Origin: BOG-931 sp963781725
Lineage (GTDB): Bacteria; Pseudomonadota; Alphaproteobacteria; Rhizobiales; Xanthobacteraceae
DNA: 64,000 nucleotides
NCBI GenBank assembly: GCA_963781725.1
Contig: CAWAGV010000001.1
Span: forward strand, 1,488,001-1,552,000
Reading direction: 5' to 3'
Shown: one piece after another, positions 1 through 7,909 of the stretch
How the letters are laid out: the number at the start of each line of letters is the position of its first letter
How positions within the stretch are numbered: the first letter of the stretch is position 1
Translations under genes and position numbers: made by a program
The notes under the pieces: generated by a model
What the model was told of the DNA's origin: nothing
What the model saw: the letters and a program-made list of their open reading frames with translations, nothing else
Database searches by the model: none

Positions 1-646
1 CGATTGCGCCCTGCTGCAACGCCGGCAGCACGTCGCCAAGCGACATCGCCACCGGAGTGAGCCCAAGCCGCTGAAAGCCCTCCAATTGCAACTGCGAGCC
101 GAAAATCCGGATCTTCTTGCCCTTGAGATCGTCGAGACGGCGGATAGCAGCCTTTGAGATCATCTGCGAGGGCTGCGAGGTGAACAACGCAATACCATGC
201 AGGCCCTTGTCCGCGCCGAGGCCGAGGATCAGTTTGCGCACATCCGGGTCGCCGGTGAGACGCTGCGCCTGCGCGAGACCGTCAGTCAGGCCCGGTGCGG
301 ACATAACGGCGTAACGCTCATCGACCCCGGCATAGAACTCGGGAAGCGTGACCTCACACTGGATAGCGCCGAACTGCGTGCCTTCAATCTGCCGCGGAAT
401 GGTTCCGAGCTGGCTTGCCGGATAGATTTCAGTCTTGATGCGGCCGCCCGCATCCTTTTCGATCAACGCGGCAAAATCCTTGGCGAACTGGTGCAGCGGG
501 TCGTTGAGTGCCGCCAGCGATATCTTCATCACAATCGGCTGTTGCGCTTGCGCGCGGGCGGCACCGAACGGCGGCACCGAGCCGAGTACAATTACAGCAG
601 CAATGACCGCCACTCGCGGCAAAGTCTCACGTCCAGCGAACCTCAT
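1..646 (-). CDS. TRAP transporter substrate-binding protein (DctP family), 3' end outside window
   Basis: Reading the minus strand from the ATG at 646 gives a Sec signal peptide (hydrophobic stretch ending near 'GAARAQAQ') followed by a DctP-type receptor: 'MKISLAALND', 'GGRIKTEIYPASQLG', 'EGTQFGAIQ' and 'GVDERYAV'. The frame is still open at base 1 ('SLGDVLPALQQGAI'), so the C-terminus is missing. A strong ribosome site GGGAGGG lies about 4 bases upstream. DctP proteins bind organic acids in the periplasm and hand them to DctQM. No dctQM is visible on this side, so its membrane partner is unknown. It is closely similar to the frameshifted copy at 10611-11637, which suggests paralogy by duplication. 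Confidence 0.85.
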   Translation of the reverse strand, partial: MRFAGRETLPRVAVIAAVIVLGSVPPFGAARAQAQQPIVMKISLAALNDPLHQFAKDFAALIEKDAGGRIKTEIYPASQLGTIPRQIEGTQFGAIQCEVTLPEFYAGVDERYAVMSAPGLTDGLAQAQRLTGDPDVRKLILGLGADKGLHGIALFTSQPSQMISKAAIRRLDDLKGKKIRIFGSQLQLEGFQRLGLTPVAMSLGDVLPALQQGAI

Positions 647-792
647 TTCACCCTCCCAGTCAGACGCGTCAAAAATGCCGGCGGTATTTTTCTGTTTGTG
701 CCCGCACGCGGCTGAAGCACCGAAACGTTAAATGATAGCCGTCTTGCGGACAACGACAATAACGCGACAAAAGCGCCCGAAAAGAATGCGGC

Positions 793-2595
793 TTACCGGT
801 CCAGAACCGAGCGGATCTTCGCGGCAAGCTGATTGAGTGTGAACGGCTTGGCCAGCAGATTCACGCCGTAATCGAGCACGCCGCCGTGCACGACCGCGTT
901 CGCGGTATATCCGGTGGTAAACAGGACTTTCAGATCGGGGCGGCGGCGGCACGCTTCGTCGGCGAGCTTTTTACCGTTGACGTCCGGCATCACCACGTCG
1001 GTGAACAACAATTTGATGCCCGGCTCGCGGTCGAGAATTGCGAGTGCGTTCGCGGCATTGTCGCTGTCGAACACGGTGTAGCCGAGCTCGTTCAATGCTT
1101 CGCTGCTCAGCCGGCGCATCGATGCCTCATCTTCGACGACCATGATCATTTCGCTGCGATCGCCGGTGCGCATCGGCTCGGCGGCTTCGGGTTTGGATTC
1201 CGTTGCGACGCCGACGAACCGCGGCAGATAGATTTTCACCGTCGTGCCTGCACCCAATTCCGAATAAACCTTGATGTGACCTTGGGATTGTTTGACGAAG
1301 CCATAGACTTGGCTCATGCCGAGACCAGTGCCCTTGCCGGTCGGTTTGGTCGTGAAGAAGGGATCGAACACCTGTGCGACAGTCTCGGGCGACATGCCCG
1401 CGCCGGTATCCGTGATCGCAATCATCACGAATTGGCCCGGCTCGACTTCCGGGTTCCGCTGGCGATAGGTTTCGTCGAGATAGGCATTTGCGGTCTCGAT
1501 CGTCAGCTTGCCGCCATCGGGCATGGCGTCGCGGGCATTGATGGCGATGTTGAGGATCGTGTTCTCGAGCTGTTGCGCATCGGCACTGATCGTCCACAGT
1601 CCGGCTGCGGTCACGGTCTCGATCTGGACTTGCTCGCCCAGCGTTGAATTCAGCAGGTCCGACATGCTGCCGATCATCTTGTTGGCGTCGATCGATTGCG
1701 GCGCCAGCGGCTGCTGGCGGGCGAAGGCCAGCAGACGTTGCGTGAGCGTCGCCGCTCGCCTGGCGGCGTCGCTGGCCGCCTCGACGAAACGCTCGATGCC
1801 GAAGTCGCCTTTGCCGATGCGCCGCTTAATAAGATCGTGCGCGCCGAGGATGACGCCGAGCATATTGTTGAAATCGTGAGCGATGCCGCCGGTGAGCTGG
1901 CCGAGCGCCTGCATCTTCTGCGCTTGCCGGAGCTGCCCTTCCGCCTGTTCGCGCCGGAATATCTGCTCCTGCAATTGTTTGTTGGAGGCCAACAACCGGT
2001 CGTGTGCGGAGGCCAGCGCGCCGAACGATTGCCGGACAAAGCGCGCGACCAGAACGCCCAGCAGAACGATCAGCAGAAATGCCGCGGCGACCCCGACTTG
2101 AAGCAGCAGGCCCGAGCGCTCGGCGCTGGCTTGCCGGCTCGCCAGCAAGTCGTTCTCCAGGTTCTGCATCGCAAGAATTTGATCGCGAATTTCTTCCATC
2201 AGCCGGTAGCCGCTGTCGCTGTTGATGATGGCAAGTGCGCCGGCGGTGTTGCCGGATTTGTGAGCGTCGATCGTCGAGCGAATCTCGCCGAGCTTGGCGC
2301 TGATCCGCTCGCGGAGCTTGTTCACCGCCGCTACCCGTTTCGGATTATCGGAATCGAGCGCGGCGAGCCGGTCGAGACTGGATGGTAGCTGTTCGGCGGC
2401 CATGACATACGGCTTGAGATAGCCGTCGCGGCCGGTCAGCAGATATCCGCGCTGGCTGGTTTCCGCACTCTGCACCTGGCTGAGCACGCGGATGAGCTGG
2501 TCGCGCACCGACACCGAGTGGACGACCCATTCGTCGTCGCTCGCGTTGATTGCGCCGAGATAGAGCGCCGCCGCGAGCATCAGCGCCGCCAGCAC
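793..2595 (-). CDS. Hybrid sensor histidine kinase with CHASE3 and receiver domains
   Basis: 600 residues. An N-terminal membrane segment (about residues 1-17), a periplasmic CHASE3-like four-helix domain (about 20-160, with 'SAETSQRGYLLTG'), a second membrane helix (about 165-187) and a coiled coil lead into HisKA with the phospho-acceptor at His240 ('GGIAHDFNNMLG'). HATPase boxes follow: N ('NIAINARDAM'), G1 ('DTGAGM') and G2 ('GTGLGM'). A receiver domain at about 483-600 has acidic residues 'VVEDE' and predicted phospho-Asp533 ('LLFTDVVMPD'). The start is a GTG with no clear ribosome site; an in-frame stop lies 45 bases upstream and there is no ATG between. The ligand is unknown. No response-regulator gene is adjacent, so phosphotransfer may stay within the protein or go to a distant partner. 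Confidence 0.88.
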   Translation of the reverse strand: MLAALMLAAALYLGAINASDDEWVVHSVSVRDQLIRVLSQVQSAETSQRGYLLTGRDGYLKPYVMAAEQLPSSLDRLAALDSDNPKRVAAVNKLRERISAKLGEIRSTIDAHKSGNTAGALAIINSDSGYRLMEEIRDQILAMQNLENDLLASRQASAERSGLLLQVGVAAAFLLIVLLGVLVARFVRQSFGALASAHDRLLASNKQLQEQIFRREQAEGQLRQAQKMQALGQLTGGIAHDFNNMLGVILGAHDLIKRRIGKGDFGIERFVEAASDAARRAATLTQRLLAFARQQPLAPQSIDANKMIGSMSDLLNSTLGEQVQIETVTAAGLWTISADAQQLENTILNIAINARDAMPDGGKLTIETANAYLDETYRQRNPEVEPGQFVMIAITDTGAGMSPETVAQVFDPFFTTKPTGKGTGLGMSQVYGFVKQSQGHIKVYSELGAGTTVKIYLPRFVGVATESKPEAAEPMRTGDRSEMIMVVEDEASMRRLSSEALNELGYTVFDSDNAANALAILDREPGIKLLFTDVVMPDVNGKKLADEACRRRPDLKVLFTTGYTANAVVHGGVLDYGVNLLAKPFTLNQLAAKIRSVLDR

Positions 2596-2801
2596 GGCGG
2601 TGTGACGAACAGGCCGCGATTGAGCAACGTCAGCGGCCTACTGTCGGCGGGTAATAGCTTCACAGCAGCAACATCGCTGGCGCTCCGGGGTGCCCACAAA
2701 AATCCCCCGGATGATTCCGCGCACCCTTGTTCGAATTAAGGGCCATCGCGCCCACAGTTCGAGAAACTATCGAACACGCGCATGAAGTGCCCGGGTTAAG
2801 G

Positions 2802-2932
2802 ATGTATCGCTGCGATTGCGCATAGGGAACTTTTGTCCCGGGCTGCGAATTATTCACTCGATACATTTCGGACCGCTCGCTCAAACGACCTTTGATTGCG
2901 TTTGCATTGCACGTGCAATTGAACGAGCGGTC
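2802..2932 (+). promoter_or_regulatory. Palindrome-rich leader upstream of the FNR-type gene
   Basis: The 374-base gap 2596-2969 has no gene but has clear dyads. ATGTATCG at 2802-2809 is the inverse of CGATACAT at 2859-2866. GACCGCTCG at 2871-2879 is the inverse of CGAGCGGTC at 2924-2932. Between the last pair sits a perfect 14-base palindrome, ATTGCACGTGCAAT, at 2906-2919, 50 bases before the ATG at 2970. The arrangement suggests operator sites or a folded 5' leader; which factor binds is not known. An FNR-like half site (TTGAT) occurs at 2892-2896, but no full FNR box was found. Confidence 0.45.
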
Positions 2933-2969
2933 GCACCAATCCGCACCATTGCTGAACGAAGGATTTCCG

Positions 2970-3698
2970 ATGTTGGTTCCGTGTCAAGAATGCACATTGC
3001 GGACTTGTGGTATTTTCCGCCCCATCACCGACAATGAGCTCGGCGCCATTGCCGAGATGAAGCGGGAGCATCTTAGTCTGCGGGCCGGAAGCGAAATCAT
3101 CTGCGCCGGGGACGATTGCCCCGAGCTCTATACATTGTATTCCGGCTGGGCCATCCGCTTCAAAACGCTGCCGGATGACCGGCGCCAAATCCTGAATTTT
3201 CATCTCCCCGGCGACCTGCTCGGTTTGCAGGCGGCGATGTTTAAATCCGCCCGCTACCACGTTAAAGCATTGTCTGACGTCGAACTGTGTTTGCTGCCGC
3301 GACAAAAAGTCTGGGCGCTGTTCGGGCAGATGCCGGAACTGGCCTTCGACGTTGCCTGGCTCGGCTCGCGCGAGGAAGGCTACGTCGACGAAAGCCTCAC
3401 CAGTGTCGGCCGCCGCAACGCCTCGGAACGGATCGCGGCGTTCATCGTCGGACTCTACAAGCGCGCCAAGCTCCTCGGGCTCGTTGTCGACGACGCATTC
3501 GAATTTCCGCTGACGCAGGAGCACATCGCTGATGCGCTTGGCCTGTCGCTCGTCCACACCAACAAAACGCTGGCGCGGCTGCGGCGCATGGGCATGTTCA
3601 CGCTCGGCAACGGCAAGCTGACGATGACCAACCCGCGGGTGCTGGCCCGGGTCGGCCAGTATTTCGACGAAGAGATTCCGCTGCGGCCGCTGCTGTAG
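2970..3698 (+). CDS. Crp/Fnr family transcriptional regulator, FNR-like
   Basis: 242 residues from the ATG at 2970, chosen because AAGGA lies 6 bases upstream and because the protein then starts with the conserved cysteine cluster 'PCQECTLRTCGIF' (Cys5, Cys8, Cys13). Cys107 ('ELCLLPRQ') could be the fourth ligand of an oxygen-sensing 4Fe-4S cluster, as in FNR/FnrN proteins. A cyclic-nucleotide-binding-type beta roll spans about 20-130. The winged helix-turn-helix is at about 170-215 ('LTQEHIADALGLSLVHTNKT'). It probably controls genes for low-oxygen respiration, but no target is visible. It lies divergent from the histidine kinase and convergent with the 2-hydroxycarboxylate transporter. Palindromes just upstream may mediate its control. 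Confidence 0.85.
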   Translation: MLVPCQECTLRTCGIFRPITDNELGAIAEMKREHLSLRAGSEIICAGDDCPELYTLYSGWAIRFKTLPDDRRQILNFHLPGDLLGLQAAMFKSARYHVKALSDVELCLLPRQKVWALFGQMPELAFDVAWLGSREEGYVDESLTSVGRRNASERIAAFIVGLYKRAKLLGLVVDDAFEFPLTQEHIADALGLSLVHTNKTLARLRRMGMFTLGNGKLTMTNPRVLARVGQYFDEEIPLRPLL

Positions 3699-3714
3699 TG
3701 GTTCGATGGCGAAA

Positions 3715-5058
3715 TCACCCGATCTGCGTCAGGAGAATCAGCACCGACGTCACGGTAATCGCGCCGCCGATGCGCGTGGCGATCTGAGCGAACGGCATTA
3801 GTTGCATCCGATTGCCGGCGGTCAGGATGGCGACATCTCCGGTACCGCCCTGCCCGCTGTGGCAAGCCGTGACGATGGCGGTATCGATCGGATACATCTT
3901 CATCCAGCCTCCGACGACAAAGCCGGTCGCGATGATCGCCACCACCGTCGAGACGATCGTGATGATGTAAGGGAGCGTGAAGGCCGCAACCAGCTTGTCC
4001 CACGGCGTCAGCGAAACGCCGATCGCAAACAGCAACGGATAGGTGACCGCCGTCGAGAAGAATTTATAGACGTGAAAAGCGCCAAGTTGCAGCGATGGCG
4101 AGACCGCCCGCGCCAGCTTCAGCAGGACGGCGATCACAAGCATCGCCACCGGCGCCGGAAAACCGAACATCCGCTGCGCCAGAGCGCCGATGAGATAGAG
4201 CGTCACGGCAGTCACGACGGCGGCGCCGATGGTCGTCACATCGACGTAGCTGTCTGAATTATCTTCCTCGTTCGCAAGCTCGTCGTGCTCGCCCGGTTGC
4301 AGGCGTCCTTCGCCGGTGAGATTGGGATACCTTTTCCCGACATAGTTGAGCGTGCCCGCCAGCAGAATGGCCGTCAGGCTGCCGAGCATCACCGGCGGCA
4401 GCACCTGGGCGAACAGGTCGCCCTGCTGCTGGTGAAGGATCGACGCATAGCCGATGGAAAGCGGGATCGCGCCCTCCCCCACGCCGCCGGACATGATCGG
4501 GACGACGACGAAGAAAAACGTGTGGTAGGCGCCGAGACCCAGCAGCGTGCCGACGGCCGTTCCCACCGCGGCGCCGACAACCGATCCGGCAATCAGCGGA
4601 ATGAATATTTTCAGAAAACCCTGGACCAGAACGCCACGGTCCATTCCCAGGATGCTGCCGACGATGATGCAGGAAATGAACAGGTACAAAAAGTTGGAGT
4701 CCTTGGTGAAAGTCGTCACCGAGCTCAGGATCGAGGCAGGCAAGAGGTGATGGAAGGCGAGGAACGACGGGATGAAGGTGGCAAAAATCGCGGCCGCCCC
4801 GATGTTGCGGATGATCGGGATGCGCTTGCCCAGTTCGGCGCAGGCGAAGCCGCCCATCGACAGCAGGACAATCGCCATCAGAATGTCGGACGGCACGGTG
4901 CCTGTAGCGGCGAATCCGGCAATCACCCCGAGCAAGGCCACGAAAACCGGCAGCGGAATAATGCCGATCTTGAAATCGACGATCGACCACCAGCCTTTGG
5001 GCCAGAAGCCTTCGGTCACACTCGGCTTTGCGAGCGTCGCGCTTTCCACGTTTTGCAT
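3715..5058 (-). CDS. 2-hydroxycarboxylate transporter family permease (citrate/malate type)
   Basis: 447 residues, the usual length of the 2HCT family (CitS, CitP, MleP). The start at 5058 is supported by a GGGGGG ribosome site 6 bases upstream. Two family signature re-entrant loops are present: GGVG at 191-194 ('MSGGVGEGAIPLS') and GGTG at 404-407 ('GQGGTGDVAIL'). Arg429 ('ATRIGGA') sits where the substrate-binding arginine of CitS is found. About eleven hydrophobic segments are evident. The family carries citrate, malate or lactate in symport with Na+ or H+ or by exchange; the exact substrate cannot be read from the sequence. It is transcribed towards the FNR-like gene and has no lyase genes beside it. 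Confidence 0.9.
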   Translation of the reverse strand: MQNVESATLAKPSVTEGFWPKGWWSIVDFKIGIIPLPVFVALLGVIAGFAATGTVPSDILMAIVLLSMGGFACAELGKRIPIIRNIGAAAIFATFIPSFLAFHHLLPASILSSVTTFTKDSNFLYLFISCIIVGSILGMDRGVLVQGFLKIFIPLIAGSVVGAAVGTAVGTLLGLGAYHTFFFVVVPIMSGGVGEGAIPLSIGYASILHQQQGDLFAQVLPPVMLGSLTAILLAGTLNYVGKRYPNLTGEGRLQPGEHDELANEEDNSDSYVDVTTIGAAVVTAVTLYLIGALAQRMFGFPAPVAMLVIAVLLKLARAVSPSLQLGAFHVYKFFSTAVTYPLLFAIGVSLTPWDKLVAAFTLPYIITIVSTVVAIIATGFVVGGWMKMYPIDTAIVTACHSGQGGTGDVAILTAGNRMQLMPFAQIATRIGGAITVTSVLILLTQIG

Positions 5059-5255
5059 CTGATGCCCCCCTTGTCGTATTGGCGTCAACTCTAGCGCGCG
5101 TGGCTGGACCAGACAATTTAATCCGCGGGTGCTGGCGAGGATGTTTGCCCTGTCGCACGGCGCGGTCCTCCCCTCCAGCGAGTGGGAAAAGTGCATCATT
5201 GCGAGCGTCAGCAAGGTAATCCCGTTCTCGCCATGCTTCTCCTTCTTCGTCAACA

Positions 5256-5351
5256 CCGGGCTTGACCCGGTGGTCCATGCTGACGCGCCGAGCGTGACAA
5301 TTTCCATGCTTGTTCTCCGCGTTGCCCCATGGATTGCCGGGTCAAGCCCGG
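5256..5351. repeat. Intergenic palindromic element (CCGGGCTTGACCCGG inverted pair)
   Basis: CCGGGCTTGACCCGG at 5256-5270 and its exact inverse CCGGGTCAAGCCCGG at 5337-5351 frame 66 bases. Their inner flanks are also partly complementary ('GGTCCATG' and 'CATGGATT'). From general knowledge, elements with this core recur in intergenic DNA of Bradyrhizobium-like genomes. It lies in the gene-free stretch 5059-6167. Confidence 0.7.
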
Positions 5352-5586
5352 CAATGACGACAAGGGGGAGCGTTCTCGCGATGCGGTCTGCATCCGAGCT
5401 ATGTTTTGCAAGCAATGAAAAGCCACGAAAGCTCGCTCTCCGCACCGATCTTCGCCAGATGACGCCAGCGGTGGGAGCCGGCGCCGTCACGATCAGAGCA
5501 TTGAGCACGCTCAAGAATGAAAGAAGAAAAGGAAGCGGAACGCCGACAGACGCGATCCGTATCCTCTGCAACCTTTCGGCTGCAGC

Positions 5587-5883
5587 GCGCGCCTTGCGAG
5601 GCGCGCTCGCCTACCGGCGTTCCACCACGGTTCTCGCCAGAGGGACGTTGGTCCCCAAGGCTCAGCTCCAGGCCAGGCTTCCTGGGACGTGATTGGCGTG
5701 GGCGTTACCCGCGCCGCCCTGTCCCAGTCCAGTGGAAGCACCCCACGGACCGGTCGTAGTGCCGGCCAGCATGATGCCCGGAGCCGCCCGAGAGTAACGG
5801 TGACGAGCCGTTACGCGCGGGCACCGCATCCCGCTTCCATCAACCAGAGTCACCGGCTGACGTCCTTCACGAAAAAGCGGGAT
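5587..5883 (+). other. Structured intergenic block, candidate non-coding RNA
   Basis: This part of the 1.1-kb gap 5059-6167 has no convincing protein but is dense in hairpins. Stems: 5587-5594/5599-5606 (8 perfect pairs, TGCG loop); 5642-5646/5651-5655 (5 pairs); 5682-5688/5721-5727 (7 pairs), enclosing 5695-5702/5708-5715 (8 pairs, one of them T-G); 5794-5800/5808-5814 (7 pairs), extended through a 3x3 internal loop to 5786-5790/5818-5822; and 5828-5836/5875-5883 (9 pairs), enclosing GTCA/TGAC. The T5699-G5711 pair is a wobble only if the plus strand is the RNA, and the internal loop then gives two A-G mismatches around a G-C, so the plus strand is weakly favoured. I do not recognise it as tmRNA, RNase P, SRP or 6S RNA. 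The AT-richer stretch 5890-6010 follows. Confidence 0.4.
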
Positions 5884-6167
5884 TGATCGCCACTTTTCAA
5901 AACAACAACGCGAAGTCAAAGCCTTTCGATTTGTTCAAACAAAACACGCACTTGCGTCGTGGAAGTTTTTCCGTCGCGCGTGCTTTTTGCACAAAGATTC
6001 GCACGAATTTCCTGAATGTTTCATGCGATCAATGGTTTAGCTGATCTGGACAGTGCCACGCGGCTTTCTCCAGGGACCGATTTGCCTCCCCTAACGCCAG
6101 TGCGCTAACTCAGCGCGGGCGAGCGACGATCGCGTTGTCTTGGAGCGCGAACACAGGGAAGCGCGGG

Positions 6168-7157
6168 ATGAATCAATTGAAGCTGACCATCGCAACGACC
6201 GACTACGATCACTTTCGCGACTTCCGGCTCGGTTTGGTCAAGGCCGAAGGCATCGATCACACCTGGCTCACGCTTGGCCACCATGAGGTGTTCGCCCGCT
6301 TCACTTTCAATCGGGAATGGGACGTCAGCGAGCTGTCGTTTGCCAAGTTCATGGCGCAGGTCACGCGGCCCAACAGCGACATCGTCGGTCTTCCGGTCGT
6401 CTGCTCGCGGCTGTTCCGTTTCTCGTCGTTCTACGTGAACAAGAAAAGCAAAATCAGATCGGCCAAGGATCTGAAAGGCAAGACCATCGGCTCGCCCGAG
6501 TGGGCGCACACCGCTGCGGTCTATATGCGCGGCTGGCTCAACGACGAGCATGGTGTGAGTCTGAAAGATGTGCACTGGTATCAGGCCGGCGCCAACGAGG
6601 CCGGCAGGATCGAGAAAGTCGAGCTCGATCTGCCGAAGGATGTGAAGCTCACACGCGTGTCCGACAAGTCGCTCAGCGAAATGCTGGCGAGCGGCGAAAT
6701 CGATTGCGCGCTGATTGCGCGGCCGCCGGATTGTTTCCGCCAGGGCCATCCGGACGTCGAGCGGCTATATCCGGATTATCAGGGAATGGAAGAGGACTAC
6801 TACAAGCGAACCAAAGTCTGGCCGATCATGCACATCATCACGGTGCAGAAACACGTGCTGGACGAGAACCCATGGGTGGCACGCAATCTCCTTAATGCCT
6901 TTAACGAGTCCAAACGCCGCAGCCTCGAACGTCTGCTCGACCCTGCGGTGTCACGCTATCCGCTGCCGTGGCTGCCGACCTACGGGCGCAAGATGCAGGA
7001 GATGTTCGGCAGCGATCCGTTCCCGTTCGGCATCGAGGAAAACCGCCCGACGTTGCAGCAATTCGCGCGCTACACCTACGAACAGGGAATTGCCAAGCGC
7101 CACGTCAAGCCGGAAGAGATATTCCCGAAAGGCATCATGACTCTCGTGAGAGTCTGA
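6168..7157 (+). CDS. 4,5-dihydroxyphthalate decarboxylase-like / ABC substrate-binding-like protein
   Basis: 329 residues from the ATG at 6168, which has AGGGAA about 7 bases upstream. The pattern 'LKLTIATTDYDHFRDFRLG', 'FNREWDVSELSFAKFM', 'GLPVVCSRLFRFSSFYVN', 'DLKGKTIGSPEWAHTAAV' and 'WYQAGANEAGR' matches the family annotated as 4,5-dihydroxyphthalate decarboxylase (Pht5-like), which shares the type II periplasmic binding-protein fold. It has no signal peptide, so a cytoplasmic enzyme on an aromatic acid is plausible. True phthalate genes are absent nearby, so the substrate is uncertain. It stands alone: the exoD-like gene follows after 29 bases, but the relation may be only positional. Confidence 0.75.
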   Translation: MNQLKLTIATTDYDHFRDFRLGLVKAEGIDHTWLTLGHHEVFARFTFNREWDVSELSFAKFMAQVTRPNSDIVGLPVVCSRLFRFSSFYVNKKSKIRSAKDLKGKTIGSPEWAHTAAVYMRGWLNDEHGVSLKDVHWYQAGANEAGRIEKVELDLPKDVKLTRVSDKSLSEMLASGEIDCALIARPPDCFRQGHPDVERLYPDYQGMEEDYYKRTKVWPIMHIITVQKHVLDENPWVARNLLNAFNESKRRSLERLLDPAVSRYPLPWLPTYGRKMQEMFGSDPFPFGIEENRPTLQQFARYTYEQGIAKRHVKPEEIFPKGIMTLVRV

Positions 7158-7186
7158 GCCGCAGGAGCGCGCACATTCAAACTTTG

Positions 7187-7840
7187 ATGCAGACAAAGAA
7201 GCAATCCGCGGGGGGCGCGATGGGTGGGGCCGCGGAACAGCAACCCGACAGGCCTTCGGACAGCGGCGTACTCGTACCTGCCTCCGAAGTCTTGGTGCAG
7301 ATGCTCGACAGCCTCCCGCCGGATCGCTTCACACTGCATTGGTTATCGAACTACCTGCAAAGACGCTCGTTCGGCCTGATCGTCCTGATCCTTGCATTGG
7401 TTGCGATGATCCCGGGCGTTTCCTACGTCGCCGGCTTGCTGCTCTTCGCTCCCGCGATTGAAATGGTTGCAGGGAAGAGCACGCCCAATTTTCCCGGCCG
7501 AATTGCCAACTACCCTCTCCCCACGCATCACCTCGCGCTGGCCGTCCGCCGCACATTGCCGGCCTTGAGGTACCTTGAAAGGATTATACGCCCGCGCTGG
7601 CAACTGCCCGTGGCAACGACAAAACGTTTAATGGGGATAGCCGTATTTCTGTTAACAGCATTGCTGTTGCTGACTCCGCTGCCGTTCATTCAGGTCGTGC
7701 CTGGAATTATTATTGTCATCCTGTCGGTGGCGTATCTTGAAGACGATGGCCTTCTACTTTTGCTCGGACTTTTTGCCACGTTGGCCCTGCTCGCGGCTTC
7801 AGCAGGGGCCGTGTGGGGAATGATCGTCGCCCTGCGCTGA
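7187..7840 (+). CDS. ExoD family membrane protein (exopolysaccharide synthesis)
   Basis: 217 residues if it starts at the ATG at 7187; an in-frame ATG at 7220, with a G-rich stretch just before it, is an equally good start. The core shows 'VLVQMLDSLPPDRFTLHWL', then 'IPGVSYVAGLLLFAPAIEMVAG', a loop with 'PNFPGRIANYPLP', and three more hydrophobic segments ending 'VVPGIIIVILSVAYLEDDGLLL'. This order is that of ExoD proteins, inner-membrane proteins of about 200 residues first linked to exopolysaccharide production and symbiosis in Rhizobium. Its molecular activity is not known. No polysaccharide cluster is nearby. Confidence 0.8.
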   Translation: MQTKKQSAGGAMGGAAEQQPDRPSDSGVLVPASEVLVQMLDSLPPDRFTLHWLSNYLQRRSFGLIVLILALVAMIPGVSYVAGLLLFAPAIEMVAGKSTPNFPGRIANYPLPTHHLALAVRRTLPALRYLERIIRPRWQLPVATTKRLMGIAVFLLTALLLLTPLPFIQVVPGIIIVILSVAYLEDDGLLLLLGLFATLALLAASAGAVWGMIVALR

Positions 7841-7909
7841 CAGAGCAAAGAAAGCGAATACGCGTGGCCTACGCAGAAAGTGCGGCGTCTGGCTGGCGAC
7901 ATCAAACGG

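Noticed and set aside
5129..5919. Several short protein frames in the 5.1-5.9 kb gap
   Set aside because: They are Arg/Ser/Pro-rich without ribosome sites, overlap on both strands and coincide with the palindromes and hairpins, so they are not listed as genes.
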